Below, piece after piece: positions 9,161-16,318 of a stretch of 64,000 nucleotides of DNA. Origin of the DNA: Gallimonas merdigallinarum (GTDB lineage: Bacteria > Bacillota > Clostridia > Christensenellales > Borkfalkiaceae). Under the pieces are notes generated by a model, which searched no databases, had not been told where the DNA came from, and worked only from the letters and a program-made list of their open reading frames with translations. The stretch lies in assembly GCA_904390485.1 (NCBI GenBank), contig CAJFLU010000002.1, positions 1-64,000 on the forward strand. The letters are read 5' to 3'. The position numbers and the translations under genes were made by a program. The number at the start of each line of letters is the position of its first letter. Position 1 is the stretch's first letter.

Positions 9161-9196
9161 GCCTGTCAAGCGATTTTGCTTGACAGGCGTTTTTTT
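9161..9196 (+). terminator. Terminator overlapping the ylxM promoter
   Basis: 11-bp perfect stem GCCTGTCAAGC (9161-9171) with GCTTGACAGGC (9178-9188), then seven T at 9190-9196. The 3' arm contains the TTGACA of the next promoter. Confidence 0.9.
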
Positions 9197-9208
9197 GTCT
9201 GCTATAAT
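9180..9208 (+). promoter_or_regulatory. Promoter of ylxM-ffh
   Basis: Perfect TTGACA (9180-9185), 17-bp spacer containing the T tract of the upstream terminator, and TATAAT (9203-9208). GGAGGG at 9219-9224 serves ylxM. Confidence 0.9.
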
Positions 9209-9228
9209 CGTACCGTTCGGAGGGAAGT

Positions 9229-9609
9229 ATGGATCTGCACTTTTTACGGCTGTGGGATATTTACAACCCCATTCTCACCGAGCATCAGCGCGAGATCACC
9301 GATCTGTATTTCAACTGCGATCTTTCCCTTGCGGAGATCGCCGAGCAGAAGGGCTGTTCCCGCCAGAGCGTATCGGACACGCTGAACAAGGCGCGCCGCC
9401 AGATGGAGGAGTACGAGGAAAAACTCCGCTTTTCCCGTCTGCTTGCGGAGAGCGCGCTTGCGCAGTCGCTCATGGCGGAAAACATCAACCGATGGGCGCG
9501 GGAAAATCTCTCCGAAGAGGCGTGCGCGCACATTCTCTCGCTCACGCAGCGCGATTACTCGGAGGAGGCGAAAAAACGCGCCGAAGAAAACCGCGAAAAA
9601 CAGGGATAG
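9229..9609 (+). CDS. ylxM: YlxM/p13-like helix-turn-helix protein
   Basis: 126-residue member of the UPF0122 family. A sigma-like helix-turn-helix is visible in residues 15-55 (EITDLYFNCDLSLAEIAEQ, then a CSRQSVSDTLNKAR recognition helix). A charged helical tail follows. The family is nearly always encoded directly before ffh and is thought to modulate SRP function or expression. Here it has its own consensus promoter, and ffh follows after 9 nt with AGGAGG in between, which makes a two-gene unit. The C-terminal half (65-126) is longer and more charged than the core family and may be a partner-binding extension. Confidence 0.9.
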   Translation: MDLHFLRLWDIYNPILTEHQREITDLYFNCDLSLAEIAEQKGCSRQSVSDTLNKARRQMEEYEEKLRFSRLLAESALAQSLMAENINRWARENLSEEACAHILSLTQRDYSEEAKKRAEENREKQG

Positions 9610-9618
9610 GAGGCGCTT

Positions 9619-10935
9619 ATGGCATTGTTCGCATCACTTTCCGAACGGCTCAATCATATCTTTTCAAAGCTCACGAAGCGCGGAAAACTCACCGAGTTGG
9701 AGATCCGCACCGCCATGCGCGAAGTCCGCATCGCGCTCTTGGAGGCGGACGTCAATTTAAAAGTCGCCAAGCAGTTCATTGCGGAAGTATCCGAAAAAGC
9801 GGTCGGGCAGGAGGTTTTGCAGTCGCTCAATCCCGCGCAGCAGGTCATCAAGATCGTCAACGACGAGCTGATCGCGCTCATGGGGTCGGGCAATGCGAAA
9901 CTCGAAGTCTCGCCCAAGCCGCCCACAGTCATTTTAATGTGCGGTCTGCAAGGCGCGGGCAAGACGACGCTGTGCGGAAAACTCGCGATTCAGCTCAAAA
10001 AACAGGGCAAAAAACCGCTTTTGGTCGCCTGCGACATCTACCGTCCCGCGGCGATCGATCAGCTCAAAGTCGTGGGCGGAAAGGCGCAGGTCGAGGTCTT
10101 TGAAAAGGGGACGCAGGCGCCCGCCAAGACGGCGAAACAGGCGACGGAATACGCGCTCCGCATGGGGTACGATACCGTCGTGGTGGATACCGCGGGGCGT
10201 CTCCACATTGACGACGCGCTCATGAAGGAGCTGGAAGAGATCAAAAAGACGGTCTCCGTCACCGAGACGCTGCTCGTCGTGGACGCCATGACGGGACAGG
10301 ACGCCGTCACCGTTGCCGAAACGTTCAATTCCCGCCTTGAAATCACGGGCGTGATCCTGACCAAACTCGACGGCGATACCCGCGGCGGCGCGTGCCTCTC
10401 CATCAAGGCGGTCACGGGCAAACCTATCAAGTTCATCGGCGTCGGCGAAAAGCTCACCGACCTCGAACCGTTCTATCCCGAGCGCATGGCTTCCCGTATT
10501 CTCGGCATGGGGGACGTGCTCTCCCTCATCGAGAAGGCGCAGGAGGCGGTCTCGGAACAGCAGGCGAAGGAGATGGAGCGCAAAATGCGCGAAAATTCCT
10601 TTACGCTCGCCGATTACCTCGACCAGTTCGAGGCGCTCAAAAAGATGGGCGGCGCGTCCGCGCTCATGGGTATGCTCCCCGGGAGCAAGCTCAAACTCAA
10701 AGAGAGCGATCTCGACGAGAAGAAGATGGAGCGCACCCGCGCGATCATTCTCTCCATGACGCCGAAGGAGCGCGACAATCCGCAGATCATCAACTCTTCC
10801 AGAAAGCGCCGCATCGCGCTCGGATCGGGGACCACGGTGCAGGAGATCAACCAGCTCCTCAAACAGTTCGAGCAGACAAAACTGCTCATGAAACAGTTCA
10901 AAAACGGAAAGGGCAAAATGCGCCTTCCGTTCTGA
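9619..10935 (+). CDS. ffh: Signal recognition particle protein Ffh
   Basis: 438 residues, typical length. SRP GTPase that binds signal peptides and SRP RNA and delivers ribosomes to FtsY. N domain 1-95. G domain with G1 GLQGAGKTT at 109-117, DTAGR at 190-194 and TKLDGD at 248-253. The methionine-rich M domain (about 330-438) includes the SRP-RNA-binding helix-turn-helix (SSRKRRIALGSGTTVQEIN) and a Met-rich hydrophobic tail. It follows ylxM by 9 nt. The SRP RNA gene was not found in this window. Confidence 0.98.
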   Translation: MALFASLSERLNHIFSKLTKRGKLTELEIRTAMREVRIALLEADVNLKVAKQFIAEVSEKAVGQEVLQSLNPAQQVIKIVNDELIALMGSGNAKLEVSPKPPTVILMCGLQGAGKTTLCGKLAIQLKKQGKKPLLVACDIYRPAAIDQLKVVGGKAQVEVFEKGTQAPAKTAKQATEYALRMGYDTVVVDTAGRLHIDDALMKELEEIKKTVSVTETLLVVDAMTGQDAVTVAETFNSRLEITGVILTKLDGDTRGGACLSIKAVTGKPIKFIGVGEKLTDLEPFYPERMASRILGMGDVLSLIEKAQEAVSEQQAKEMERKMRENSFTLADYLDQFEALKKMGGASALMGMLPGSKLKLKESDLDEKKMERTRAIILSMTPKERDNPQIINSSRKRRIALGSGTTVQEINQLLKQFEQTKLLMKQFKNGKGKMRLPF

Positions 10936-10976
10936 AAATAATCAAAGAAAAACAAATTTTATCGGAGGTAGGTATT

Positions 10977-11267
10977 ATGGTTAAAATGAGATTGGTACGC
11001 ATGGGCGACAAGAAGTCTCCCGTCTACCGTATCGTAGTCGTGGACGCGCGCAAGGCGGCAACGGGCGAGTATATCGAGAAGATCGGATTCTATGATCCCA
11101 AGTCCGAGCCTGTCACGCTCACTGTGGACGTGGAAAAGGCAAAGGAGTGGCTTGCAAAGGGTGTTCAGCCCACCGAGACCGTCCGCAGCCTTCTTGTCCG
11201 CGCAGGCGCAATGGAGAAGCCCGCAAAACTTTCGCCTTCCAAGACCAAGACGAAGAAAAAGAAGTAA
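10977..11267 (+). CDS. rpsP: 30S ribosomal protein S16
   Basis: 96-residue S16, a small-subunit assembly protein. It begins with the conserved VKMRLVRMGDKKSPVYRIVV segment and has the FYDP motif around residue 40. The C-terminal tail is lysine-rich (KTKTKKKK). The ATG at 10977 is preceded by CGGAGG at 10963-10968. It lies 41 nt downstream of ffh with no terminator between, so it probably belongs to the ylxM-ffh transcript. In many Firmicutes rpsP is followed by the KH protein gene, rimM and trmD. Here a 634-bp repeat separates it from the KH gene, and rimM and trmD are not in the window. Confidence 0.98.
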   Translation: MVKMRLVRMGDKKSPVYRIVVVDARKAATGEYIEKIGFYDPKSEPVTLTVDVEKAKEWLAKGVQPTETVRSLLVRAGAMEKPAKLSPSKTKTKKKK

Positions 11268-11272
11268 AAGAG

Positions 11273-11906
11273 GTTCACAGATTTTCCGCGAACTGACGCG
11301 GAAAATCTTCGTGATTTTGAGAGACAACCCGCGGGTACGCCTGCGGCTGACCGCGTGTTTTCTCTCTGCGGCGCAATCGCAACATAATAGCGCGCCGCAT
11401 TCACTTTTTCCCCGTGAGCGCAGGTATGCGCAAATTGAGTACCGCAGCGGAAGGCAACCTTCCTTGCGGACGTGATTTATAGCAATTATCTGCCAAACTT
11501 GGTAAATTTGTTATAAATTACAGATACAAGCAGGGTTTCCCTGCGCAGTATGCCCCTTATCGTTGCGCAAGCAACTTTCGGGTAGGAGTGAATTTGCGCG
11601 AACTATAAATGAAAGCCCTTAGGGTTCGCGCAAAGAGAGGAAGAGGCGGTTAGCGCTCGCATTTCCCCTCATCCGTCTGCTTTGCAGACACCTGTCTTGG
11701 CGGCGCAAAGGAAGAGGCGCCGCCTGCGGGCACGAAATTGCCCTTGATATGGCAATTTCTTAGTTCGCGGCGCGCGCACACCGCACTGCGGTGGTGCGCA
11801 TAACGCGCCGCTCCCGAGGGGGAAGGCAGGGGGCGAGCGCGTACCCGCAGTCGTCCTCTCAAATCACGGAATTTTGTCGTCCCTTTGGACGAGAAAATTC
11901 GTGAAC
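11273..11906 (+). repeat. Intergenic repeat, copy 3: archetype with two inverted half-units
   Basis: L half (11273-11483): GTTCAC; hairpin 1 (11279-11290 with 11297-11308, loop AACTGA); GTGA (11311-11314); hairpin 2 (11319-11334 with 11351-11366); hairpin 3 (11367-11374 with 11392-11399); TTCAC (11400-11404); GGAAGG/CCTTCC hairpin; GTGATTTATAGC (11472-11483). A short AT-rich centre follows. The R half (about 11510-11906) is the same order reversed and ends GTGAAC. It is about 180 nt longer than the R half of copy 5 because an M2 module sits in its hairpin-2 loop. No target-site duplication is obvious. Confidence 0.85.
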
Positions 11907-11927
11907 CCAAATAAGGAGGAAATCATT

Positions 11928-12170
11928 ATGTTGGATCTTATCAAGTACGTTGTGGAGCAGTTCGCCGAAGATAAGGCGAACATCAAATACGAGGTCGAAG
12001 AGACGGACGAGGCGATCAACGTCACCGTTCTGCTCTCCGATTCGGATATGGGCAAGGTCATCGGCAAACAGGGCAAGATCGCCAAGGCGCTCCGCACCCT
12101 CGTCCGCGCCGCTACCCCCAAGGACTCCAAAAAGTACACCGTCGAGATCAAAGAACGTTCGGCGGAATAA
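11928..12170 (+). CDS. khpA: KH-domain RNA-binding protein (KhpA/YlqC)
   Basis: 80-residue single KH domain. The nucleic-acid-binding GxxG loop is visible as MGKVIGKQGKIAKALR (about residues 39-54). KhpA forms a dimer with KhpB/Jag in Gram-positive bacteria and affects sRNA function and cell size control. The ATG at 11928 has a strong AAGGAGG (11913-11919). The repeat upstream ends at 11906, only 7 nt before it. There is no clear promoter between rpsP and this gene other than anything within the repeat. A strong terminator follows. Confidence 0.95.
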   Translation: MLDLIKYVVEQFAEDKANIKYEVEETDEAINVTVLLSDSDMGKVIGKQGKIAKALRTLVRAATPKDSKKYTVEIKERSAE

Positions 12171-12184
12171 CGCGCCGACGCAGA

Positions 12185-12218
12185 CCCGCGCCGCAGATTT
12201 CTGCGGCGCGGGTTTTTT
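12185..12218 (+). terminator. Terminator after khpA
   Basis: 13-bp perfect stem (12185-12197 with 12200-12212), 2-nt loop, six T at 12213-12218. Confidence 0.95.
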
Positions 12219-12234
12219 CGTCCGTCCAAATACG

Positions 12235-12361
12235 CCGTACCCATGTCTGCAAGGGAAATCATATGCCGTCTCGGACATGGCTGTCCGTACGCATATGCCG
12301 ATCCGTACATGGGTACGGGAAAGACCGTGTAAAAAGCGCGGCGGGGCATATGCCCCGCCGC
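12235..12361. repeat. Nested inverted repeats of unknown function
   Basis: Outer 12-bp arms CCGTACCCATGT (12235-12246) and ACATGGGTACGG (12307-12318) enclose a second pair (CATATGC 12260-12266 with GCATATG 12291-12297) and an inner GGACA/TGTCC hairpin (12273-12286). A separate perfect 24-bp palindrome centred on CATATG lies at 12338-12361. Together they form a long imperfect stem-loop followed by a tight one. Confidence 0.65.
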
Positions 12362-12368
12362 ACATCAG

Positions 12369-12404
12369 TTCAAAAGCCCGCTGCTTCCGCAGCGGGCTTT
12401 TGAA
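12369..12404. terminator. Bidirectional terminator between khpA and pgi
   Basis: 16-bp perfect stem (12369-12384 with 12389-12404) with A/T-rich outer ends on both strands. It mainly serves pgi on the minus strand. Confidence 0.85.
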
Positions 12405-12425
12405 CAATCAGGAGGTATTGGAGTA

Positions 12426-13853
12426 TTATACGATATAGTTTGCGTCGGGCGCGGCGGCGTCGAGTTCCGCCTTCTTCTCCGCGTACCCGGGCTTGCCGAG
12501 AAGCGCGAACGTCGCCTTCTTGCCCGCTTCCACGCCGGGCTGATTGAAAGTGTTAATGTTGAACATCGCGCCCGCGTAAGCCGTCTGCAACTCAAAGAGG
12601 AACAGGAGCTGGCCAAGCGTGAACTCGTTGACTTCGGGAAGGGTAATGGTGTAGTTGAGTCTGCCCGCCATCGTCAGCGCGTGCGCCGTCGCCTTGTTCT
12701 CCGCCTGAATCAGCTCTTCCATCGTATGGCCGCCGAGGAAGGAGACGTCAGGAATGTTTTCGCAGCCGTGAGGGATGGGCGTCTTTTCCTTGTAGCTCCC
12801 GACCGAGAGGAAGGTGACGACTTTGTCGTACGGACCTTCGGTATAGAGCTGTACCTGCGAGTGCTGGTCGGTGACGCCGAGCGCCTTGACGGGCGTCTGT
12901 CCCACGTTGCAGGGCGTGCCGTCGAGCGTCACGTTCTTGCCGAGCGATTCCGCCCAGAGCTGCGCGTACCAATCGGAAACATAGCGCAGGTTATCCGAAT
13001 AGGGCATGAGAACGCCGATATTCTTGCCGTCGTTCATCGCAATGTATTGCAGCGTTGCGCACAGGAGCGCGGGATTCTTTTTGAGATCCGCCGTTTTGCA
13101 CAGCTTATCCATGTACGCCGCGCCCTTCAAAAGCGTTTTGATGTCGATGCCGAGCACCGCCGCGGGAAGAAGCCCCACGGGGCAGAGCTCGGAGAAACGT
13201 CCGCCGACGCCGTCGGGAAGGACGTAGCTCTTGACGCCGCCGAGTTCCTTGGAGATCTTCACGAGGTTGCCCTTCGCGGCGTCCGTCGTGAAGATGACGT
13301 TTTCCTTAATGTTCACGCCCTCTTTTTTGAGAAGGTCGGAGATGATGAGGTACTGCGCCATCGTCTCGCTCGTCGCACCCGACTTGGAGATGACGTTGAA
13401 GCAGGTCTTTTTGACGTCGATGATGTCCAGCAGTTCCTTCATGCGGACGGGGTCGACGTTGTCTTCCACGAAGAACTTGGGACCGCGGCGCTTGGACTTG
13501 GGCAGATCGTTGTAGTGCAGGTGGCAGAGCGCGTTGAACGCCATCGTGGGACCGAGCGCCGAACCGCCGATGCCGAGCACGACGAAGTAATTGAATTTCT
13601 TGCGGACGAGCTTCGCCGTTTCGAGAATATCCGCCACGATCTCGCCCTGATTGTACGGAAGCTCCGTCCAGCCCATGAAGAGTTCGTCTTTGCCGCGGTT
13701 CTCGCTCACATAGGCGTGCGCCGCTTTCGCAATCTTCTTGTGCGCGTCGAGCGTCTTTTCCGAGATGCCCTTGTCGCCCAGATACTTGTCCGTCATGTTG
13801 GTGTAATCCACCGTTACGCGCATGGCTTTGCGCATTTCTTCGGTCAGTTTCAT
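12426..13853 (-). CDS. pgi: Glucose-6-phosphate isomerase
   Basis: 475 residues. Interconverts glucose-6-phosphate and fructose-6-phosphate in glycolysis. The SIS-fold signatures are present: VLGIGGSALGP near residue 94, SKSGATSETMAQ near 155, the family signature DGVGGRFSELCPVGLLPA (about 217-234) and the C-terminal QLLFLFELQTAYAGAMFNIN segment. GGAGG stands just before the ATG. It is transcribed alone on the minus strand from a clear promoter and ends at a bidirectional terminator. Confidence 0.97.
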   Translation of the reverse strand: MKLTEEMRKAMRVTVDYTNMTDKYLGDKGISEKTLDAHKKIAKAAHAYVSENRGKDELFMGWTELPYNQGEIVADILETAKLVRKKFNYFVVLGIGGSALGPTMAFNALCHLHYNDLPKSKRRGPKFFVEDNVDPVRMKELLDIIDVKKTCFNVISKSGATSETMAQYLIISDLLKKEGVNIKENVIFTTDAAKGNLVKISKELGGVKSYVLPDGVGGRFSELCPVGLLPAAVLGIDIKTLLKGAAYMDKLCKTADLKKNPALLCATLQYIAMNDGKNIGVLMPYSDNLRYVSDWYAQLWAESLGKNVTLDGTPCNVGQTPVKALGVTDQHSQVQLYTEGPYDKVVTFLSVGSYKEKTPIPHGCENIPDVSFLGGHTMEELIQAENKATAHALTMAGRLNYTITLPEVNEFTLGQLLFLFELQTAYAGAMFNINTFNQPGVEAGKKATFALLGKPGYAEKKAELDAAAPDANYIV

Positions 13854-13890
13854 ACCGTGTTTTTATCCTCCGATTATCGATATTGTATCC

Positions 13891-13919
13891 ATTGTATCAT
13901 AAATGCGGGGCAATATCAA
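13891..13919 (-). promoter_or_regulatory. Promoter of pgi
   Basis: On the minus strand TTGATA (13919-13914), 17-bp spacer and TACAAT (13896-13891). GGAGG lies between it and the ATG at 13853. Confidence 0.8.
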
Positions 13920-13924
13920 GACTG

Positions 13925-15442
13925 CTATGAAATTTTTTTGCCTTTTTTCTTAAAAATTCGTGTAAACCGTGCAAAGAGGGCGCGTACGTCCACGAGACGC
14001 AATAGTCCGAAGAAGAGAAGTTCGCCCGCGGCGGTCACGATCATCGTGAGCGCGAACGCGGGAAAGTACCCGAGCGTCCGCACGAAGAGGAGATGCGCTA
14101 CCGCGCCCAGCCCGACGGAGGGGAGAACCGCCGCGGCAAGGCGGAGGCAGTACTGCCCCATGCGCAGTCTGCCCGTCTTTTTGCAGATCAGAAGCAGGGA
14201 GAGCAGGGCGGTGATGCACGAATCGCACGCCATTCCCGCAAGGAGCGCGCCGCCGCCGAGATATTTCGGCAGGAACAGGGTACAGAGGAGCATCGCGCCC
14301 GACCCCGCCAGAAAGATGCCCAGCGTGTGTTTTTCGCAGCCCATCGAATTGAGCATACTCGTGCAGATCAGCGTGAGGCTCATCGGAACGAGCATGAGCG
14401 CGCACCCCGCGATCATGCCGCCGCTCCGCGCGTTGGAGTACAGGAACACGCCCACGTCCTCGCCGCAGACGATATAGAAGGGGAGCAGAAGTCCCGCAAT
14501 GAGCAGGGTCGTCGAGAGCGCCCGCCGCGTGAGCGCGTTGACTTCCTCCGTTCTGCCCTTGTAGAAGTGTTCGGAAAGTTCGGGTACGAGCACCAGCGCG
14601 ATCGAGCCGATGAACGCGCACGGGATCGCCATGACGGGCGTCACCATGCCGTACACCACGCCGTATTCGCTCATGGCGTACGCGGCGGTGAATCCTGCCG
14701 CCTGCATACGCAGGGGGAAGAGGACGGAGATGAGCGAACTCATCAGAGAAGAGGATGTGCGCATCGTCGTCACGGGGAGGGAGGAGGCAAAGAGCGGTCT
14801 GAGTTCTCCCTTGGGAGAGCGGAATTTCCCGCCCTTGAAGAAGTAATATCCCAGCGCGAGCGCGAACGAACAGAGGTAGGAAATGAGCACCGCGAACGCC
14901 GCGCGGTTGACGTCCGCGAGCGTCGTCTGAACGAACACGAGCAGGATCACGCCCACGCAGATGCGGATCATCTCCTCGCACAGTTCCACCAGCGAATAGG
15001 CGAGGAAGCGTTTGTTTCCCCAGAAACTCCCGCGGACGACGGCGTACACCGAGGTAAAGATCAGCCCGGGCAGAAGAATATAGAAGAGATCCGCGCAGCG
15101 CGGGTCGGAAAATACCTGCGAGAACTGTTCACGAAGGAGAAAGAGGAGAATGGTTACGGGAACGCTGCACGCAAGCGACAGCAGGACGGCGGCGCTCGTG
15201 GCGGCGTGCTCGCGGGAACGCAGCCCGTTTGCGCGGTGTTTGGAGATGGTGCGCGAGAGGGTGACGGGCAGTCCGCTCGAAGAGACGGTCAGAAAGACGG
15301 AAAACACCGTAAGCGCGACCTGATAGACGCCCAGCCCCTCCGAGCCGAGCATCCGAGAGAGCAGGATACGGTATAAAAATCCGAGGCAGTGTTCCGCCGC
15401 GGAAAAAACGGTCACCACGGCGGCGGTGCGGTACAAATTCAT
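13925..15442 (-). CDS. SpoVB/MurJ-like lipid flippase (MOP superfamily)
   Basis: 505 residues with about 12-14 hydrophobic segments and the oligosaccharide-flippase pattern at the N-terminus (AAEHCLGFLYRILLSRMLGSEGLGVYQVA). The protein probably moves lipid-linked precursors across the membrane, for cell wall or spore cortex. The closest remembered group is the stage V sporulation protein B type of Clostridia; MurJ- or exopolysaccharide-type roles are alternatives. A short basic tail (FKKKGKKIS) ends the protein. It stops 32 nt before the pgi -10 box. It is divergent from the LysM gene across 56 nt. Confidence 0.85.
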   Translation of the reverse strand: MNLYRTAAVVTVFSAAEHCLGFLYRILLSRMLGSEGLGVYQVALTVFSVFLTVSSSGLPVTLSRTISKHRANGLRSREHAATSAAVLLSLACSVPVTILLFLLREQFSQVFSDPRCADLFYILLPGLIFTSVYAVVRGSFWGNKRFLAYSLVELCEEMIRICVGVILLVFVQTTLADVNRAAFAVLISYLCSFALALGYYFFKGGKFRSPKGELRPLFASSLPVTTMRTSSSLMSSLISVLFPLRMQAAGFTAAYAMSEYGVVYGMVTPVMAIPCAFIGSIALVLVPELSEHFYKGRTEEVNALTRRALSTTLLIAGLLLPFYIVCGEDVGVFLYSNARSGGMIAGCALMLVPMSLTLICTSMLNSMGCEKHTLGIFLAGSGAMLLCTLFLPKYLGGGALLAGMACDSCITALLSLLLICKKTGRLRMGQYCLRLAAAVLPSVGLGAVAHLLFVRTLGYFPAFALTMIVTAAGELLFFGLLRLVDVRALFARFTRIFKKKGKKIS

Positions 15443-15498
15443 GTTGTATTCTATTCATGACGCGCACCTTTTTATGTTTTCGCGCATAAGATAGAGGC

Positions 15499-15780
15499 GT
15501 GGAACTTTGTCTTATGCGCCGTGCGTATTACCGCGTCAGGCACGGGCAGACGCTTTCGTCGATCGCCCGCGCCTTCGGCGTGACCGCGCGCCTGCTCGCC
15601 GCCGTCAATCATCTTACAGAAGAACCGCGCACGGGGCAGGTGCTTTTTATTCCGCCGTCGGGCAATCTGTACCGCGTGCAGGGGGGAGAGTCGCGCGCCA
15701 TGCTGTGCGGCTCCGCCGAGCGTTTCGAGGCGCGCAACGGCACCCGCTGCCTGTACCCGGGGCAGGAGGTAATAATATAA
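15499..15780 (+). CDS. Small protein with one to two LysM domains
   Basis: 93 residues from the GTG at 15499, or 88 from an ATG at 15514. A clear LysM motif is seen in the first half (YYRVRHGQTLSSIARAF, then LLAAVNHL, then GQVLFIP). A second, weaker LysM-like copy follows (NLYRVQGGESRAMLCGS...YPGQEVII). LysM modules bind N-acetylglucosamine glycans such as peptidoglycan. No signal peptide is visible, so the protein may act inside the cell or in the mother cell, as do SafA-type spore proteins. An AGAGG lies just upstream of the GTG. Repeat copy 4 begins 4 nt after the stop. Confidence 0.8.
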   Translation: MELCLMRRAYYRVRHGQTLSSIARAFGVTARLLAAVNHLTEEPRTGQVLFIPPSGNLYRVQGGESRAMLCGSAERFEARNGTRCLYPGQEVII

Positions 15781-15783
15781 AGT

Positions 15784-16178
15784 GTTCACACTTTTTTCCG
15801 CGAGCTGACGCGGAAAAAAGTCGTGATTTGAGGAAAAACCAACGGGCACGCTGTTCGCTAACCGTTCGTTTTTCCTCTTCGCGCGAATTTTAAGGGCACA
15901 ACCACAATACTTCGCGCGAATTCACCTTTTCGGGAAAGCCGCGTGGCGAATTCACCTTTTCGGGAAAGCCGCGTGAGCGGCAAATTGAGGCGCAAAAGGC
16001 ATAACGCAGTGACGCCTTTTGCAACGTTATTTTATAACATTGGTGCAAAATGTGATTTTGCTTGCGCGAGTGATTTATAGCAAAAGTGACGCCTTTTGCA
16101 ACGTTATTTTATAACATTGGTGCAAAATGTGATTTTGCTTGCGCGAGTGATTTATAGCAAAAGTGACGCCTTTTGCAA
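15784..16178 (+). repeat. Intergenic repeat, copy 4: one half-unit with tandem duplications
   Basis: GTTCAC, hairpin 1 (loop AGCTGA) and GTGA, then hairpin 2 (GAGGAAAAAC with GTTTTTCCTC) and hairpin 3 (TTCGCGCGAA arms) followed by TTCAC. The first 150 nt are almost identical to copy 7 at 43667. A 30-bp segment is tandemly duplicated (15916-15945, 15946-15975). A 77-bp segment ending with the GTGATTTATAG box is repeated twice plus a third partial copy (16009-16085, 16086-16162, 16163-16178). Confidence 0.85.
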
Positions 16179-16318
16179 CCATTTTATAACAGGGAAACTC
16201 TGCTTATATCTGTAATTATGACGAACACTTTTTCCCTGTGGGCAGGGGGTGCGCAAAATATCGGTCGTCGGCATAACATGGAATAGAACGCTACGTTCTA
16301 TTTATACGGAGGTAACCA

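Noticed and set aside
8905..9183. Open frame of 92 codons in repeat copy 2, with related frames at 20967-21155 and 43813-44085
   Set aside because: The shared peptide similarity comes from the M2/M3 DNA repeat itself. Frames end at different places, lack ribosome binding sites and follow the DNA identity, not codon constraint.
16009..16178. Regular direct repeats that could suggest a CRISPR array
   Set aside because: Units are contiguous 77-bp copies without unique spacers, and no cas gene is present.
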